DNA from: an uncultured Alteromonadaceae bacterium
Lineage (GTDB): Bacteria; Pseudomonadota; Gammaproteobacteria; Enterobacterales; Alteromonadaceae
Direction of reading: 5' to 3'
Assembly: GCA_947494925.1 (NCBI GenBank)
Contig: CANLWS010000006.1
Location: 358,087-422,086 of the forward strand
DNA: 64,000 nt
Under the pieces are notes generated by a model, which worked only from the letters and a program-made list of their open reading frames with translations, searched no databases and was not told the DNA's origin. Both the position numbers and the translations under genes were made by a program. Each line of letters begins with the position of its first letter. The first letter of the stretch is position 1. This document shows, piece by piece, positions 9,907-22,546 of the stretch.

Positions 9907-10524
9907 TTAACGTTGCGTTATTAACTTTTTGGACAAAAAATGATCAACACTGGTATAACGCCCTCCACCAGTGAAAAACAACACAACCAACATGATGAAA
10001 TAGGTGGCAGCAAACTCAATACCATTTTTAAGTACTGTTATCGCGCCTTTTTCTGTTAACCAGTCGTAATTACCATATTCCTGCAATAATGTACGGGCTG
10101 CTTCTTTACGTTCATTTGCCTCGGCAATCAGGTCCATCCTCCATTCCCAAGGTACTGTTAGTGAACTTTCTGGTAGTGCGTGCCAACCGTACTGCCAATG
10201 CGCAGTTACAGCTGCAACTATCATGGTGAACATGAGAGGAATTGCAATGAGGCGTGTCGCAAATCCAAATAGGATTAGCCACCCACCGAAAAACTCCGTG
10301 CCGCCAGCCATTGCTGCCATAAATTCCGGAAAAGGCAAGCCCAAGCCCCAGTCCGTATTCCCAAACCAGGCAGCTGTATTTTCAAATGATGCTAACTTTC
10401 CATATCCAGCCTTGATAAATATAGGTGCCAGATAAATTCTAAGCAACAGCGGCGCAATTCCGTCTGCTAAGCTAATTTTTTCAAGCACAAGGTGCATATT
10501 CTGTAACTTATCTTTAAGGCTCAT
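9907..10524 (-). CDS. DoxX-family membrane protein
   Basis: 205-residue integral membrane protein with about four hydrophobic segments. The N-terminal part IAPLLLRIYLAPIFIKAGYGKL and the glycine-rich AAMAGGTEFFGGWLILFGFATRL are typical of the DoxX/quinol oxidase-subunit-like family. A polar loop (about 115-160) separates the last hydrophobic stretch, AATYFIMLVVLFFTGGGRYT. Family members are linked to redox or oxidative-stress roles, but no catalytic residue can be named. It is transcribed away from the small gene at 10550 and ends in its own terminator. Role here unknown. Confidence 0.85.
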   Translation of the reverse strand: MSLKDKLQNMHLVLEKISLADGIAPLLLRIYLAPIFIKAGYGKLASFENTAAWFGNTDWGLGLPFPEFMAAMAGGTEFFGGWLILFGFATRLIAIPLMFTMIVAAVTAHWQYGWHALPESSLTVPWEWRMDLIAEANERKEAARTLLQEYGNYDWLTEKGAITVLKNGIEFAATYFIMLVVLFFTGGGRYTSVDHFLSKKLITQR

Positions 10525-10549
10525 AGTTTACTTTCTGCAATTAAAGGAT

Positions 10550-10765
10550 ATGGTTAAAGATAGACTTTACTCTAAAAAACTTTCAGTGCGTATTGATAAT
10601 GGTGATTTTTTGAATAAATTTTCCCCTCTTCAGAAACTCTATCAGAGACAACAACCTAAAGTGCATGCCTCGTCCCGAAAAGCTGCGTTGTTAAAAACAT
10701 TCGCGGAAGACGATTACAAACGAATTGCCAAACTTTTACAGAAATGGTTGGACGAAAAAAACTGA
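10550..10765 (+). CDS. Small conserved-type protein of unknown function
   Basis: 71-residue basic, lysine-rich protein, beginning MVKDRLYSKKLSVRIDNGDF and ending in a predicted amphipathic helix RIAKLLQKWLDEKN. AAAGGA lies 4 bases before the ATG, codon use looks like that of the neighbours, and it fills the space between doxX and sppA, which supports it being real. No signal peptide or membrane segment. I do not recognise the family. Confidence 0.65.
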   Translation: MVKDRLYSKKLSVRIDNGDFLNKFSPLQKLYQRQQPKVHASSRKAALLKTFAEDDYKRIAKLLQKWLDEKN

Positions 10766-10874
10766 AAATGACGGATCCTTCATTTTCATAAACAATTACA
10801 TTTGTGTAATGGCTATTTGTGAAGAATTAGTTAGGATAAACTATTTGTAGTATCTGGCAAATTGAGAACGTTGT

Positions 10875-12734
10875 ATGTCGAATGGAAATAGCTGGACCAA
10901 ATCATTTTTTGTGGGGATTTGGACAGTACTGAATATTAGTAGAAAGGTTTTTTTCAACCTTGTGTTTATCTTTATCTTCGTTGCTATATTAATCGCAATA
11001 TTTAAAGATGACGGAAAAATTGTTGTCCCTAATGGTGGTGCATTGGTGCTTAGTCTGAAGGGCAATCTGGTGATTCAAACCCGATCTGTAGATCCTTTCG
11101 AAGAATTTATGCAGGAAGCGTTGGATCAACAACCTGAAAACCCTGAAATCCTGTTGCAGGATGTGTTGTTTACCATTGAAAATGCTAAACATGATAAACG
11201 GATTAAGGCACTTGTTCTTGACCTACAAGGTTTAGGTAGTGCGGGCCTGGATAAACTTCAGCAGATTTCCGCAGCCCTGAATAATTTCAAGGAAAGCGAG
11301 AAGCCAATTTATGCGATTGGCGATTATTACACTCAAAATCAATATTACCTTGCCAGTCACGCAGATCATGTCTTCATGAACCCTATGGGTGGAATGATGC
11401 TGGATGGCTATGGGCGCTATCGACTCTATTACAAAGAGGCACTGGAAAAGCTAAAAGCCAGTACACACGTTTTTAAGGTTGGTACATATAAATCTGCTAT
11501 TGAACCTTTTATCCGCAATGACATGTCAGATGAAGCCCGCGAAGCTAACCAAGCTTGGCTGGATGCACTTTGGACTCAATATAAGACGGGAGTGGCCGAA
11601 GCGAGAGGTTTCTCCGTTGATAATTTTGATGACCGAATTGAGAGCTTCTTAACCAAATTCGAAGTTGCAGATGGTGATTTTGCCAACTATGCCCTCCAAA
11701 ATGGTTGGGTCGATGCCTTAAAATCCCGTGAGGAAGTAATAGATGAACTTGCAGGTGTTGTTGGTCAAAACGACAACAAAATGGGCTTTAAGAGCATTCA
11801 TTATAAAAATTATCTCAAAGTCATTAAATCACCTCTGCATGGGGTCAGCAATGGAGATAATAATGTAGGTGTCGTTGTCGCCAAAGGCGAAATTTTAAAT
11901 GGCACGAAAAAACCCGGCGTTATCGGTGGTGACAGCACTGCGCTCTTACTGAAAAAAGCACGCCTTGATGACTCAATCAAAGCGGTCGTGTTACATGTAG
12001 ATTCACCTGGCGGTAGTGCTTTTGCCTCAGAAATCATCCGTAAAGAAATCGAAAACCTCAAGGCCGCAGGTAAACCTGTAGTGGCTTCCATGAGTACTTA
12101 TGCAGCTTCAGGTGGTTACTGGATATCTGCAAGCGCAGACCAGATCTGGGCAGCGCCTAGCTCTATAACTGGCTCCATCGGTGTATTTGGAATGTTTACA
12201 ACATTTGAAAATAGTTTGGATTACCTTGGTGTTCACGCAGACGGTGTGGGCACAACAGATTTTGGCGGACTTGGACTCACAAGAGCATTAGATCCCAGAA
12301 TTGGTAGCTTGATTCAGCGCAGTATTGAGAAGACTTATGACCAATTTGTTTCTTTGGTTGCGAACGAGCGCAACATCAGCAAAGAAAGTGTCGATAAAAT
12401 CGCGCAAGGTAGGGTTTGGATCGGTGAAACGGCGAAAGAACTTGGATTGGTAGACGAGTTGGGACATTTGGAAGATGCAGTGAAATCTGCCGCCCAATTG
12501 GCGAATCTGGACTCCTACGACACCAAGTACGTAGAACGTAGTTTGAGCCCAAAAGAATTGTTTTGGAAAGAGTTTTTTGGACAAGCTTCCGTGTGGATGG
12601 CAAAAACTCAAATTGACAACAGTGACAGTCACCTGATTGGACTCGTAAAACAACTGGTGTCTGAATTCAATGCGATGACAAGACTCAATGATCCTAAGGG
12701 TACCTATGTTTTGTGCCTGGAATGTCAGATTTAA
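10875..12734 (+). CDS. sppA: Signal peptide peptidase SppA (protease IV)
   Basis: Inner-membrane serine protease that degrades cleaved signal peptides. At 619 residues it is the long, tandem-domain form of E. coli. An N-terminal membrane anchor (about 24-43) is followed by two ClpP/crotonase-like halves. The catalytic lysine is K206 in FKVGTYKSAIEPF and the nucleophile is S412 in STYAASGGYW, matching the E. coli Lys/Ser dyad split between the halves. VDSPGGSAFASE forms the oxyanion region. It is followed by a terminator. E. coli has ansA after sppA; here sprT follows instead. Confidence 0.96.
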   Translation: MSNGNSWTKSFFVGIWTVLNISRKVFFNLVFIFIFVAILIAIFKDDGKIVVPNGGALVLSLKGNLVIQTRSVDPFEEFMQEALDQQPENPEILLQDVLFTIENAKHDKRIKALVLDLQGLGSAGLDKLQQISAALNNFKESEKPIYAIGDYYTQNQYYLASHADHVFMNPMGGMMLDGYGRYRLYYKEALEKLKASTHVFKVGTYKSAIEPFIRNDMSDEAREANQAWLDALWTQYKTGVAEARGFSVDNFDDRIESFLTKFEVADGDFANYALQNGWVDALKSREEVIDELAGVVGQNDNKMGFKSIHYKNYLKVIKSPLHGVSNGDNNVGVVVAKGEILNGTKKPGVIGGDSTALLLKKARLDDSIKAVVLHVDSPGGSAFASEIIRKEIENLKAAGKPVVASMSTYAASGGYWISASADQIWAAPSSITGSIGVFGMFTTFENSLDYLGVHADGVGTTDFGGLGLTRALDPRIGSLIQRSIEKTYDQFVSLVANERNISKESVDKIAQGRVWIGETAKELGLVDELGHLEDAVKSAAQLANLDSYDTKYVERSLSPKELFWKEFFGQASVWMAKTQIDNSDSHLIGLVKQLVSEFNAMTRLNDPKGTYVLCLECQI

Positions 12735-12754
12735 AAAGTAACTGAGAGACTATT

Positions 12755-12784
12755 AAGCCGCTTGGATATCAGGCGGCTTTTTTA
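12755..12784 (+). terminator. Terminator after sppA
   Basis: AAGCCGC, 11-base loop, GCGGCTT then T run, 20 bases past the sppA stop. Confidence 0.85.
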
Positions 12785-12804
12785 ATACCTGGTATCATAT
12801 TTTC

Positions 12805-13302
12805 ATGTCACTACCCGAAGAATACAAACGGCTCGTCGAAAAGCGAGTGGAAGCTTGCTATGAAACCGCGCAAGATTATTTTGCCAGGCGGTTCTTAAAA
12901 CCAGATGTCCTGTTTAAACAACGTGGAAAAATTGCCGGTTCAGCGCGATTGCAGACCAATCAATTAAATTTTAACCCTGTTCTTCTTGAAGACAATCTAG
13001 ACCATTTTATTGATGTTGTTGTGCCACATGAAGTAAGCCACCTTTTGGTTCATCAACTTTATGGAAGAGTTCGTCCCCATGGATTTGAATGGCAACAGAT
13101 CATGAGGAATGTGTTTGAGCAAAAAGCCAATGTTCGACACCGTTTAGATGTATCAAAAGTATCTGGAAAAACCTTTGAGTATCAATGTGCTTGCGCAACA
13201 GTTTCGTTATCCATCCGTCGTCACAATAAGGTATTGAGAAATCAACAGCAGTATCTGTGCAGAAAATGTGGGGACAAATTGATTCCGAAAATCAATGCTT
13301 AG
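12805..13302 (+). CDS. sprT: SprT-family zinc metalloprotease-like protein
   Basis: 165-residue SprT protein. The zinc-binding HExxH motif is H75-E76-V-S-H79 in VVPHEVSHLLVH. A C-terminal zinc ribbon is visible as CAC at about 128-130 and CRKCGDKL near the end. The family resembles the protease domain of eukaryotic SPRTN. The bacterial protein's role is not settled. Its start lies just after the sppA terminator, so it is probably transcribed separately or by read-through. The gene is convergent with yfbV. Confidence 0.92.
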   Translation: MSLPEEYKRLVEKRVEACYETAQDYFARRFLKPDVLFKQRGKIAGSARLQTNQLNFNPVLLEDNLDHFIDVVVPHEVSHLLVHQLYGRVRPHGFEWQQIMRNVFEQKANVRHRLDVSKVSGKTFEYQCACATVSLSIRRHNKVLRNQQQYLCRKCGDKLIPKINA

Positions 13303-13329
13303 GTATATCTGAACAATACTACCAAGTCG

Positions 13330-13776
13330 TTAGAACCACTGTTTAGTAAACACGCGGTCCAGTTCATCAAAGGCGGTTTTCAATAACCTGGCCAATTCCA
13401 TGTATTTTGGCTTAGACTTTGTTTCCCTGAGAGCACAACCCTGTACCTGCATCTTGTAATGAATTTCTTTGTACCAGCCTTGCATGGCCGGGGGAAGTAC
13501 TTGATTTGAGCGATGACCTAACCAAAGTATTCCCTGCAGCGGCATACTGATAAAAAAGGCAGCCACCGCGATTGCCTGTGGTATATGCCCTGAGCCGAAA
13601 TGGTTGATTATTGCAGCGGCGGAAATAACTGCCAACGCTGGCATGACTTTAATGGAAAACCGGGTAGCCGCAATTACTCTGCACTCCGGGAATATGGGAT
13701 AGAGTTCTTTTTGCATCGGCCAAGTCTGCATATAAACTTGACCATCTTTTAACATAGTCGCTAGTGGCAAAGACAT
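13330..13776 (-). CDS. yfbV: UPF0208 membrane protein YfbV
   Basis: 148-residue inner-membrane protein of the UPF0208 family. Shared with E. coli YfbV are the N-terminal pattern GQVYMQTWPMQKELYPIF, then CRVIAATRFSIKVMPALAV, the PLQGILWLGHRSNQVLPP segment and a cytoplasmic C-terminal helix. Two membrane segments cover about 45-100. In E. coli YfbV limits MatP-driven condensation of the terminus macrodomain. A longer frame begins with TTG at 13818; I chose the ATG at 13776 because the E. coli protein aligns from there, though the ribosome-binding site is weak. Confidence 0.88.
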   Translation of the reverse strand: MSLPLATMLKDGQVYMQTWPMQKELYPIFPECRVIAATRFSIKVMPALAVISAAAIINHFGSGHIPQAIAVAAFFISMPLQGILWLGHRSNQVLPPAMQGWYKEIHYKMQVQGCALRETKSKPKYMELARLLKTAFDELDRVFTKQWF

Positions 13777-15063
<1,287 letters not shown>

Positions 15064-15101
15064 TATATAAAGGAACGTATGAGTCCGAACACTTACTTTG
15101 A

Positions 15102-15130
15102 TAAAAGGTCTCACTACGTGAGGCCTTTTT
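15102..15130 (+). terminator. Terminator after trxB overlapping the aat leader
   Basis: AAAAGGTCTCAC, loop TA, GTGAGGCCTTTTTT (one G-T pair). The T run ends 1 base before the aat ATG at 15132, and the only plausible ribosome-binding stretch for aat, GAGG, is inside the 3' arm of the stem. Confidence 0.85.
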
Positions 15131-15131
15131 T

Positions 15132-15839
15132 ATGATTAGTTTGCCAAAATTAGATGCGGATCTGGTTTTTCCTCTTCCTGAGCATGCCCTTGATGATCCA
15201 AATGGATTGCTGGCATTTGGTGGAGACCTGTCAGTCGACAGGTTGATAGTCGCTTACCAGAACGGAATATTTCCTTGGTTTAGCGAAGGCGAACCGATAC
15301 TCTGGTGGTCGCCCTCACCTCGCGGAATATTGCGCTTTAGTGATTACCATATTTCCAGGAGCCTACAAAAATTCATTCGCAAGAGCCAATACCATGTAAG
15401 TATTAATCTCGCTTTTGACCAAGTCATAGATGCTTGTGCTTCCGTACCTAGAGGTGGCCAGGGGACCTGGATAACAACTGGGATGATTGCCGCCTACAAG
15501 GCATTACACAAAGCTGGTAAAGCTCACTCTGTTGAGGTGTGGGATGACAAAACATTAGTAGGAGGTCTCTACGGCGTGGCAATTGGTAGAGTGTTTTGTG
15601 GCGAGTCCATGTTTAGTTACAGGACCAATACCTCCAAGGTGGCTTTTCATTATCTTGTTAAACATTTGCAGGCTTGTGGTGCTGAGTTTATTGACTGTCA
15701 GATGCAAAATGATCACCTGAAGAGATTTGGCTGCAGCGAAGTATCCAGATCAACATTTCTGAATTTGCTGGAAAATAGCAAAGATAAGACCGTCCAACAC
15801 TCAACCTGGCAGCCTAAATTGCTGTTTGAAACGACGTGA
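15132..15839 (+). CDS. aat: Leucyl/phenylalanyl-tRNA-protein transferase
   Basis: Transfers Leu or Phe from charged tRNA to proteins with N-terminal Arg or Lys, making them targets of ClpS-ClpAP. 235 residues. Family blocks seen are DDPNGLLAFGGDLS, YQNGIFPWFSEGEPILWWSP, PRGGQGTWIT and the catalytic-core stretch SVEVWDDKTLVGGLYGVAIG followed by FCGESMF. The stop overlaps the bpt start by GTGA. Its companions in N-degron breakdown, clpS and clpA, are about 3 kb away in this window. Confidence 0.96.
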   Translation: MISLPKLDADLVFPLPEHALDDPNGLLAFGGDLSVDRLIVAYQNGIFPWFSEGEPILWWSPSPRGILRFSDYHISRSLQKFIRKSQYHVSINLAFDQVIDACASVPRGGQGTWITTGMIAAYKALHKAGKAHSVEVWDDKTLVGGLYGVAIGRVFCGESMFSYRTNTSKVAFHYLVKHLQACGAEFIDCQMQNDHLKRFGCSEVSRSTFLNLLENSKDKTVQHSTWQPKLLFETT

Positions 15840-16534
15840 AGTTTGGTCTGACTCAACAATTTGAATGTAGTTACATCGAAGGGCAACAGGAACAGTTGCT
15901 AGTGTTCGTTGACGAGCACCAAACCAGTCTTCATCACTATGAATTGCTCATAAGTTCAGGTTTCCGTCGTAGTGGCGAGCAAATCTACAGGCCTCACTGC
16001 GCCACATGCCAAGCCTGTCAGTCAATTCGAATTCCCGTACATCTGTTTCGACCGAGCAAAAGTCAATCCAGAGTGTTAAAGCGTAATCAGGATTTGCGTG
16101 TTCTGGTTAATAATAAAGATCAGGCCGAATATTATGCTTTGTACGAAAACTATATCAATGAAAGACACAGCGATGGCAGTATGTACCCTGCCAGCCATCA
16201 ACAATATATGAGCTTTATTCGCTGCGAATGGGCCAACCCGATTTATCTTGAAATTTATCAGGGAAATGAATTGGTAGGAGTGGCAGTCACAGACGAGTTG
16301 CATCAGGGCCTGTCTGCACTTTACACATTTTTCAAGCCAGAGCTCGCAAACCGATCGATCGGAACTTACGCTATTCTCAAGCAAATTGAGCTAGCGGAAA
16401 GTCGCCAAAAACAATTTCTGTATTTGGGTTATCAGGTGGATAGTTGTCAAAAAATGAATTACAAACGCAATTTTATGCCTCATGAGCGTTTTTTTAACAA
16501 TAAATGGCAACTAATCTCAAAAAAAGATCGCTAA
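15836..16534 (+). CDS. bpt: Aspartate/glutamate leucyltransferase (Bpt)
   Basis: 232-residue member of the ATE family in bacteria. Bpt adds Leu to proteins with N-terminal Asp or Glu, feeding them to ClpS-ClpAP. Visible are the N-terminal cysteine motif CATCQACQSIRIPV (known as essential in the family), YINERHSDG, and GLSALYTFFKPELANRSIGT. The start is GTG at 15836, overlapping the aat stop. Coupled translation with aat puts both N-degron transferases in one unit. Older annotations call it arginyl-tRNA-protein transferase. Confidence 0.94.
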   Translation: MKFGLTQQFECSYIEGQQEQLLVFVDEHQTSLHHYELLISSGFRRSGEQIYRPHCATCQACQSIRIPVHLFRPSKSQSRVLKRNQDLRVLVNNKDQAEYYALYENYINERHSDGSMYPASHQQYMSFIRCEWANPIYLEIYQGNELVGVAVTDELHQGLSALYTFFKPELANRSIGTYAILKQIELAESRQKQFLYLGYQVDSCQKMNYKRNFMPHERFFNNKWQLISKKDR

Positions 16535-16609
16535 TCGCTTTACACTGGGCTGCTTATTGGGCAAAATCTGCGCGGCAATTTTTACACTAATCTGAGGTAA
16601 TTTTTTTAA

Positions 16610-16828
<219 letters not shown>

Positions 16829-16842
16829 TCTACTGATCAAAT

Positions 16843-16871
16843 AAAAAGCCCGGATATTTCCGGGCTTTTTT
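16843..16871. terminator. Bidirectional terminator between infA and clpA
   Basis: AAAAAGCCCGGA, loop TATT, TCCGGGCTTTTTT. Perfect 12-base stem with A and T runs serving the two convergent genes. Confidence 0.93.
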
Positions 16872-16890
16872 GGTTGATTTAAGGGTTGAC

Positions 16891-19155
16891 TCAGACTTCG
16901 CTGGCCTGCTTTTTAAGGGCGGTGCAGACGAACTTCAAGTTGTCATTTTTAAGTGTGATCTTAACACTACCACCACCAACGAGCTCACCAAACAACAATT
17001 CATTAGCCAACTCTTTCTTGATTTTCTCTTGAATCAAACGAGCCATTGGTCTCGCACCCATTGATTTGTCGTAACCCTGATCAGCCAACCATTGTCTGGC
17101 TTGCGAGCTAATTTCCAGAGACACGCCCTTGTTATCCAACTGAGCCTGCAATTCAACAATAAACTTGTCCACTACCTGCAGTATCACGTCTTCTTCGAGA
17201 TGATTAAACCAAATAATACCGTCCAGACGATTCCTGAATTCTGGTGTAAAGGTTTTATTAATTTCACTCAGCGCATCGTGACTATGATCCTGTTGCTTAA
17301 ATCCAATCGACTTACGCACTGTTTCCTGCACACCAGCATTAGTCGTCATTACAACGACCACATTGCGAAAATCAACTTTTCGACCATTGTTGTCAGTCAG
17401 CGTTCCATGGTCCATTACCTGCAGTAAAATATTGTATATATCACTGTGGGCTTTCTCAATTTCATCCAGCAACACAACAGAATACGGATTTTTGATTACT
17501 GCGTCCGTCAATAAACCACCCTGATCAAAGCCCACATAGCCAGGAGGTGCACCAATCAAGCGACTCACGGCGTGACGTTCCATATACTCCGACATGTCAA
17601 AGCGAACCAGTTCCACCCCCATGATTTTCGCCAATTGCTGCGTGACTTCTGTTTTACCAACACCTGTCGGACCTGCAAACATAAAACTGCCGATAGGCTT
17701 TGTTTCATTACCCAACCCCGAACGCGACAATCTGATGGCATCAGTCAAGGTGTCAATGGCTTTGTCTTGTCCAAAGACCACAAGACGCAAATCACGAGAC
17801 AAGTTTTTCAATACTTCTTTATCCGTTGCGGACACAGACTTTTCAGGTATTCGTGCAATTTTGGAAATGACATGTTCGATGTCACCTACCCCAATGGTCT
17901 TTTTGCGTTTAGATGACGGTAACAATCGTTGACTTGCCCCTGCTTCATCAATCACGTCAATCGCTTTGTCCGGTAAATGACGCTCGTTAATATACTTGGC
18001 CGATAACTCTGCCGCAGCACGAATGGCTTTATTGGTAAATCGCACGCTGTGGTGTTTTTCGTAACGTGACTTAAGTCCAAGCAGTATTTTAGTCGTGTCG
18101 TTTACACTAGGCTCCACTACGTCGACTTTCTGGAAACGTCTGGCCAATGCACGGTCTTTTTCAAAAACGCCCTGATACTCCTGATAAGTAGTTGAACCAA
18201 TGCAGCGCAATTCACCGCTACTTAACTTAGGTTTAAGCAGGTTAGAAGCGTCCATCACCCCACCGGAAGCAGCACCCGCACCGATAATGGTGTGAATTTC
18301 ATCAATAAACAAAATCGCATCCGGATCTTTGCTAAGTTCACGCAGAATTCCTTTCAGTCGCTTCTCAAAATCACCACGATATTTAGTACCAGCAAGTAAT
18401 CCACCGAGATCAAGCGAATAAACAGTCGCAGACCCTATCACTTCGGGCACATCTTCCTGCACTATTCGGTAAGCCAGCCCTTCTGCTATGGCCGTTTTAC
18501 CAACACCAGCCTCCCCTACCAATAAAGGGTTGTTTTTGCGACGGCGGCACAATATCTGAATAGTCCTTTCCAGCTCCGAATCACGACCAATCAAAGGGTC
18601 GATTTTGCCTTCTTTAGCTAAGACGTTGAGATTACTGGAATATTTATCCAGTATTGAAGTATTCTCTTCCCCTTCCGCGCTTTCTTCATCTGAGTCGACA
18701 GGACTAGCTTCGTCTTCGTTTTTGGTCACACCATGGGAAATAAAGTTGACCACATCCAGGCGGGTTACATCGGCTTTCTTAAGAATATAAACAGCTTGTG
18801 ATTCTTGCTCGCTGAATATTGCCACCAACACGTTAGCGCCGGTTACTTCGTCCTTGCCGGAAGACTGAACATGAAACACTGCTCGTTGAAGGACTCGCTG
18901 AAAACCAAGTGTTGGCTGCGTTTCACGCTCGCCAGTCTGTTCGTCCAATATCAAAGGTGTGGTGTCTTTAACGAAATCAGTTAGTTCCAGTTTAATTGAA
19001 TCGATATTCGCGCCACAGGCCTTGAGAGCCTCTTTAGCGGCTTTATTCTCTAACAGGGCAAGCAGCAAGTGCTCCACCGTCATAAACTCGTGTCGGTGCT
19101 CTCTGGCAAATATAAACGCCTCATTAAGGGTCTGCTCTAAATCTTTATTTAACAT
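16891..19155 (-). CDS. clpA: ATP-dependent Clp protease ATPase subunit ClpA
   Basis: 754-residue AAA+ unfoldase that feeds substrates to ClpP. An N-terminal Clp-N repeat domain (about 1-145) docks ClpS. D1 has a Walker A at 214-221 (GEAGVGKT) and Walker B ILFIDEIHT. D2 has GPTGVGKTE at about 490-500 and VVLLDEIEKAH. The ClpP-docking loop carries IGF in RKSIGFKQ, an accepted form of the IGF/L signal. An acidic linker rich in D and E (about 146-165) joins the N-domain. It lies 19 bases downstream of clpS in the same operon. Confidence 0.97.
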   Translation of the reverse strand: MLNKDLEQTLNEAFIFAREHRHEFMTVEHLLLALLENKAAKEALKACGANIDSIKLELTDFVKDTTPLILDEQTGERETQPTLGFQRVLQRAVFHVQSSGKDEVTGANVLVAIFSEQESQAVYILKKADVTRLDVVNFISHGVTKNEDEASPVDSDEESAEGEENTSILDKYSSNLNVLAKEGKIDPLIGRDSELERTIQILCRRRKNNPLLVGEAGVGKTAIAEGLAYRIVQEDVPEVIGSATVYSLDLGGLLAGTKYRGDFEKRLKGILRELSKDPDAILFIDEIHTIIGAGAASGGVMDASNLLKPKLSSGELRCIGSTTYQEYQGVFEKDRALARRFQKVDVVEPSVNDTTKILLGLKSRYEKHHSVRFTNKAIRAAAELSAKYINERHLPDKAIDVIDEAGASQRLLPSSKRKKTIGVGDIEHVISKIARIPEKSVSATDKEVLKNLSRDLRLVVFGQDKAIDTLTDAIRLSRSGLGNETKPIGSFMFAGPTGVGKTEVTQQLAKIMGVELVRFDMSEYMERHAVSRLIGAPPGYVGFDQGGLLTDAVIKNPYSVVLLDEIEKAHSDIYNILLQVMDHGTLTDNNGRKVDFRNVVVVMTTNAGVQETVRKSIGFKQQDHSHDALSEINKTFTPEFRNRLDGIIWFNHLEEDVILQVVDKFIVELQAQLDNKGVSLEISSQARQWLADQGYDKSMGARPMARLIQEKIKKELANELLFGELVGGGSVKITLKNDNLKFVCTALKKQASEV

Positions 19156-19174
19156 ATTTTTACCCTCGTACTTC

Positions 19175-19495
19175 TTATGCCGGTTCCATGGAACACATCA
19201 AAGGATGCTGATTCTTTCTAGCGTATTGGTTAACTTGCATTACTTTAGTTTCAGCAATTTCTGAGGTGTAGATACCACAAACTGCTTTCCCGCGATAATG
19301 TACAGTTAACATCAATTGGTTTGCTTTTTCAGCATCAAAATTAAAAAACTGCATTAAAACCTCAATAACAAAGTCCATAGGCGTATAATCGTCGTTGTTT
19401 AGCAACACTTTATACATGGGTGGTGGTTGGACCTTTTTTTTTACCGTTTCTAGCTGCTTTTCTTTGTCAATACTGATACTGTTTTCTCTGGTCAT
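19175..19495 (-). CDS. clpS: ClpS adaptor for N-end rule substrates
   Basis: 106-residue adaptor that delivers proteins with N-terminal Leu, Phe, Trp or Tyr to ClpAP. A flexible N-terminal tail (about 1-24) precedes the core [20 protein letters not shown], which contains the N-degron pocket residues Asn-Asp-Asp and Met. The second signature is [18 protein letters not shown]. It sits directly upstream of clpA, and a cspD homologue diverges from it, the same order as in E. coli. Confidence 0.96.
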   Translation of the reverse strand: MTRENSISIDKEKQLETVKKKVQPPPMYKVLLNNDDYTPMDFVIEVLMQFFNFDAEKANQLMLTVHYRGKAVCGIYTSEIAETKVMQVNQYARKNQHPLMCSMEPA

Positions 19496-19568
19496 ATAAA
19501 AATAATAGTGCCGTTGTGGTAAAAAACGATGAGTTTTTTTACTTTTTAGTTAATTGTTTAAAATGGCC

Positions 19569-19598
19569 TTGACATATACAGGTTAAAAAACCTACATT
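19569..19598 (+). promoter_or_regulatory. Candidate cspD promoter with internal inverted repeat
   Basis: TTGACA at 19569-19574 is a perfect -35 box, and a TACATT-like -10 follows at 18 bases (19593-19598). Between them AGGTTAAAAAACCT (19580-19593) is an inverted repeat that could be an operator. No transcript evidence; the -10 is poor. Confidence 0.4.
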
Positions 19599-19701
19599 TT
19601 TAGTATGACATATTAACGAACAAGTTAATTGTCATCTGTCTCTTAGTAGTATTGTGGGGACATAGAAGTGTCAGTTCAAGGGATCAAGAGGAAGCAGATG
19701 T

Positions 19702-19920
19702 ATGGCGGTTGGCAAAGTCAAGTGGTTTAACAACGCGAAAGGATTCGGATTTATTATTCCTGATGATGGTGGTGAAGATATTTTTGCTCACTATTCAACA
19801 ATACAAATGGAAGGGTATCGCTCCCTTAAAGCGGGGCAGGAAGTCACCTATGATGTGCAGCAAGGACCGAAAGGGTTACATGCTGAAAACATCGGTTTGA
19901 GTGATGAACCTGAAAGGTAA
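19702..19920 (+). CDS. cspD: Cold-shock-like protein CspD
   Basis: 72-residue single cold-shock domain. RNP1 is KGFGFI and RNP2 is DIFAHY, followed by STIQMEGYRSLKAGQEV, which resembles CspD more than CspA. E. coli CspD binds single-stranded DNA and inhibits replication in stationary phase. A SIS of clpS and cspD facing each other is conserved in gammaproteobacteria, and it supports this name. GAGGAAG stands about 7 bases before the ATG. A strong terminator follows. Confidence 0.92.
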   Translation: MAVGKVKWFNNAKGFGFIIPDDGGEDIFAHYSTIQMEGYRSLKAGQEVTYDVQQGPKGLHAENIGLSDEPER

Positions 19921-19945
19921 TTAAACCAATTTATCATGTTGAATT

Positions 19946-19976
19946 AAAAAGCAGACCATATTGGTCTGCTTTTTTT
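19946..19976 (+). terminator. Terminator after cspD
   Basis: AAAAAGCAGACCA, loop TAT, TGGTCTGCTTTTTTT; perfect stem with T run, 25 bases after the stop. Confidence 0.93.
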
Positions 19977-20074
19977 GTGTCTGCTAATAATCTATGAAAC
20001 AAGTTTCATGGGCCAGAACATTGTATTTCGAAGAAACAACAGTGTTCTGGCACTAACTAATCACACTCAATTAT

Positions 20075-22315
<2,241 letters not shown>

Positions 22316-22546
22316 TTATTGCGGTAGTCTGCTACCGGTTTCTTGTTGACTAAGGGAGTGACAAAGGACCAGGAAGTACCTTTTTCCCTATTGCATTAAT
22401 GTTGCAGTTACCTGATTTTAGGCAACTTAATTCTTATAATGAAATCTTTTTACAGAAAATGTGGAGACGGATAATAAACAATTCGTTGCCTTGTACACAA
22501 TAACTACTTAATTTAAATCCAATAAAGTTGAAAGGTCACAGAGCAG

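Noticed and set aside
10790..10817. ATTACA-TTTG-TGTAAT inverted repeat upstream of sppA
   Set aside because: The arms are in the opposite order to the HexR site (ATTACA first), so it is not a HexR operator. It may be a chance repeat.
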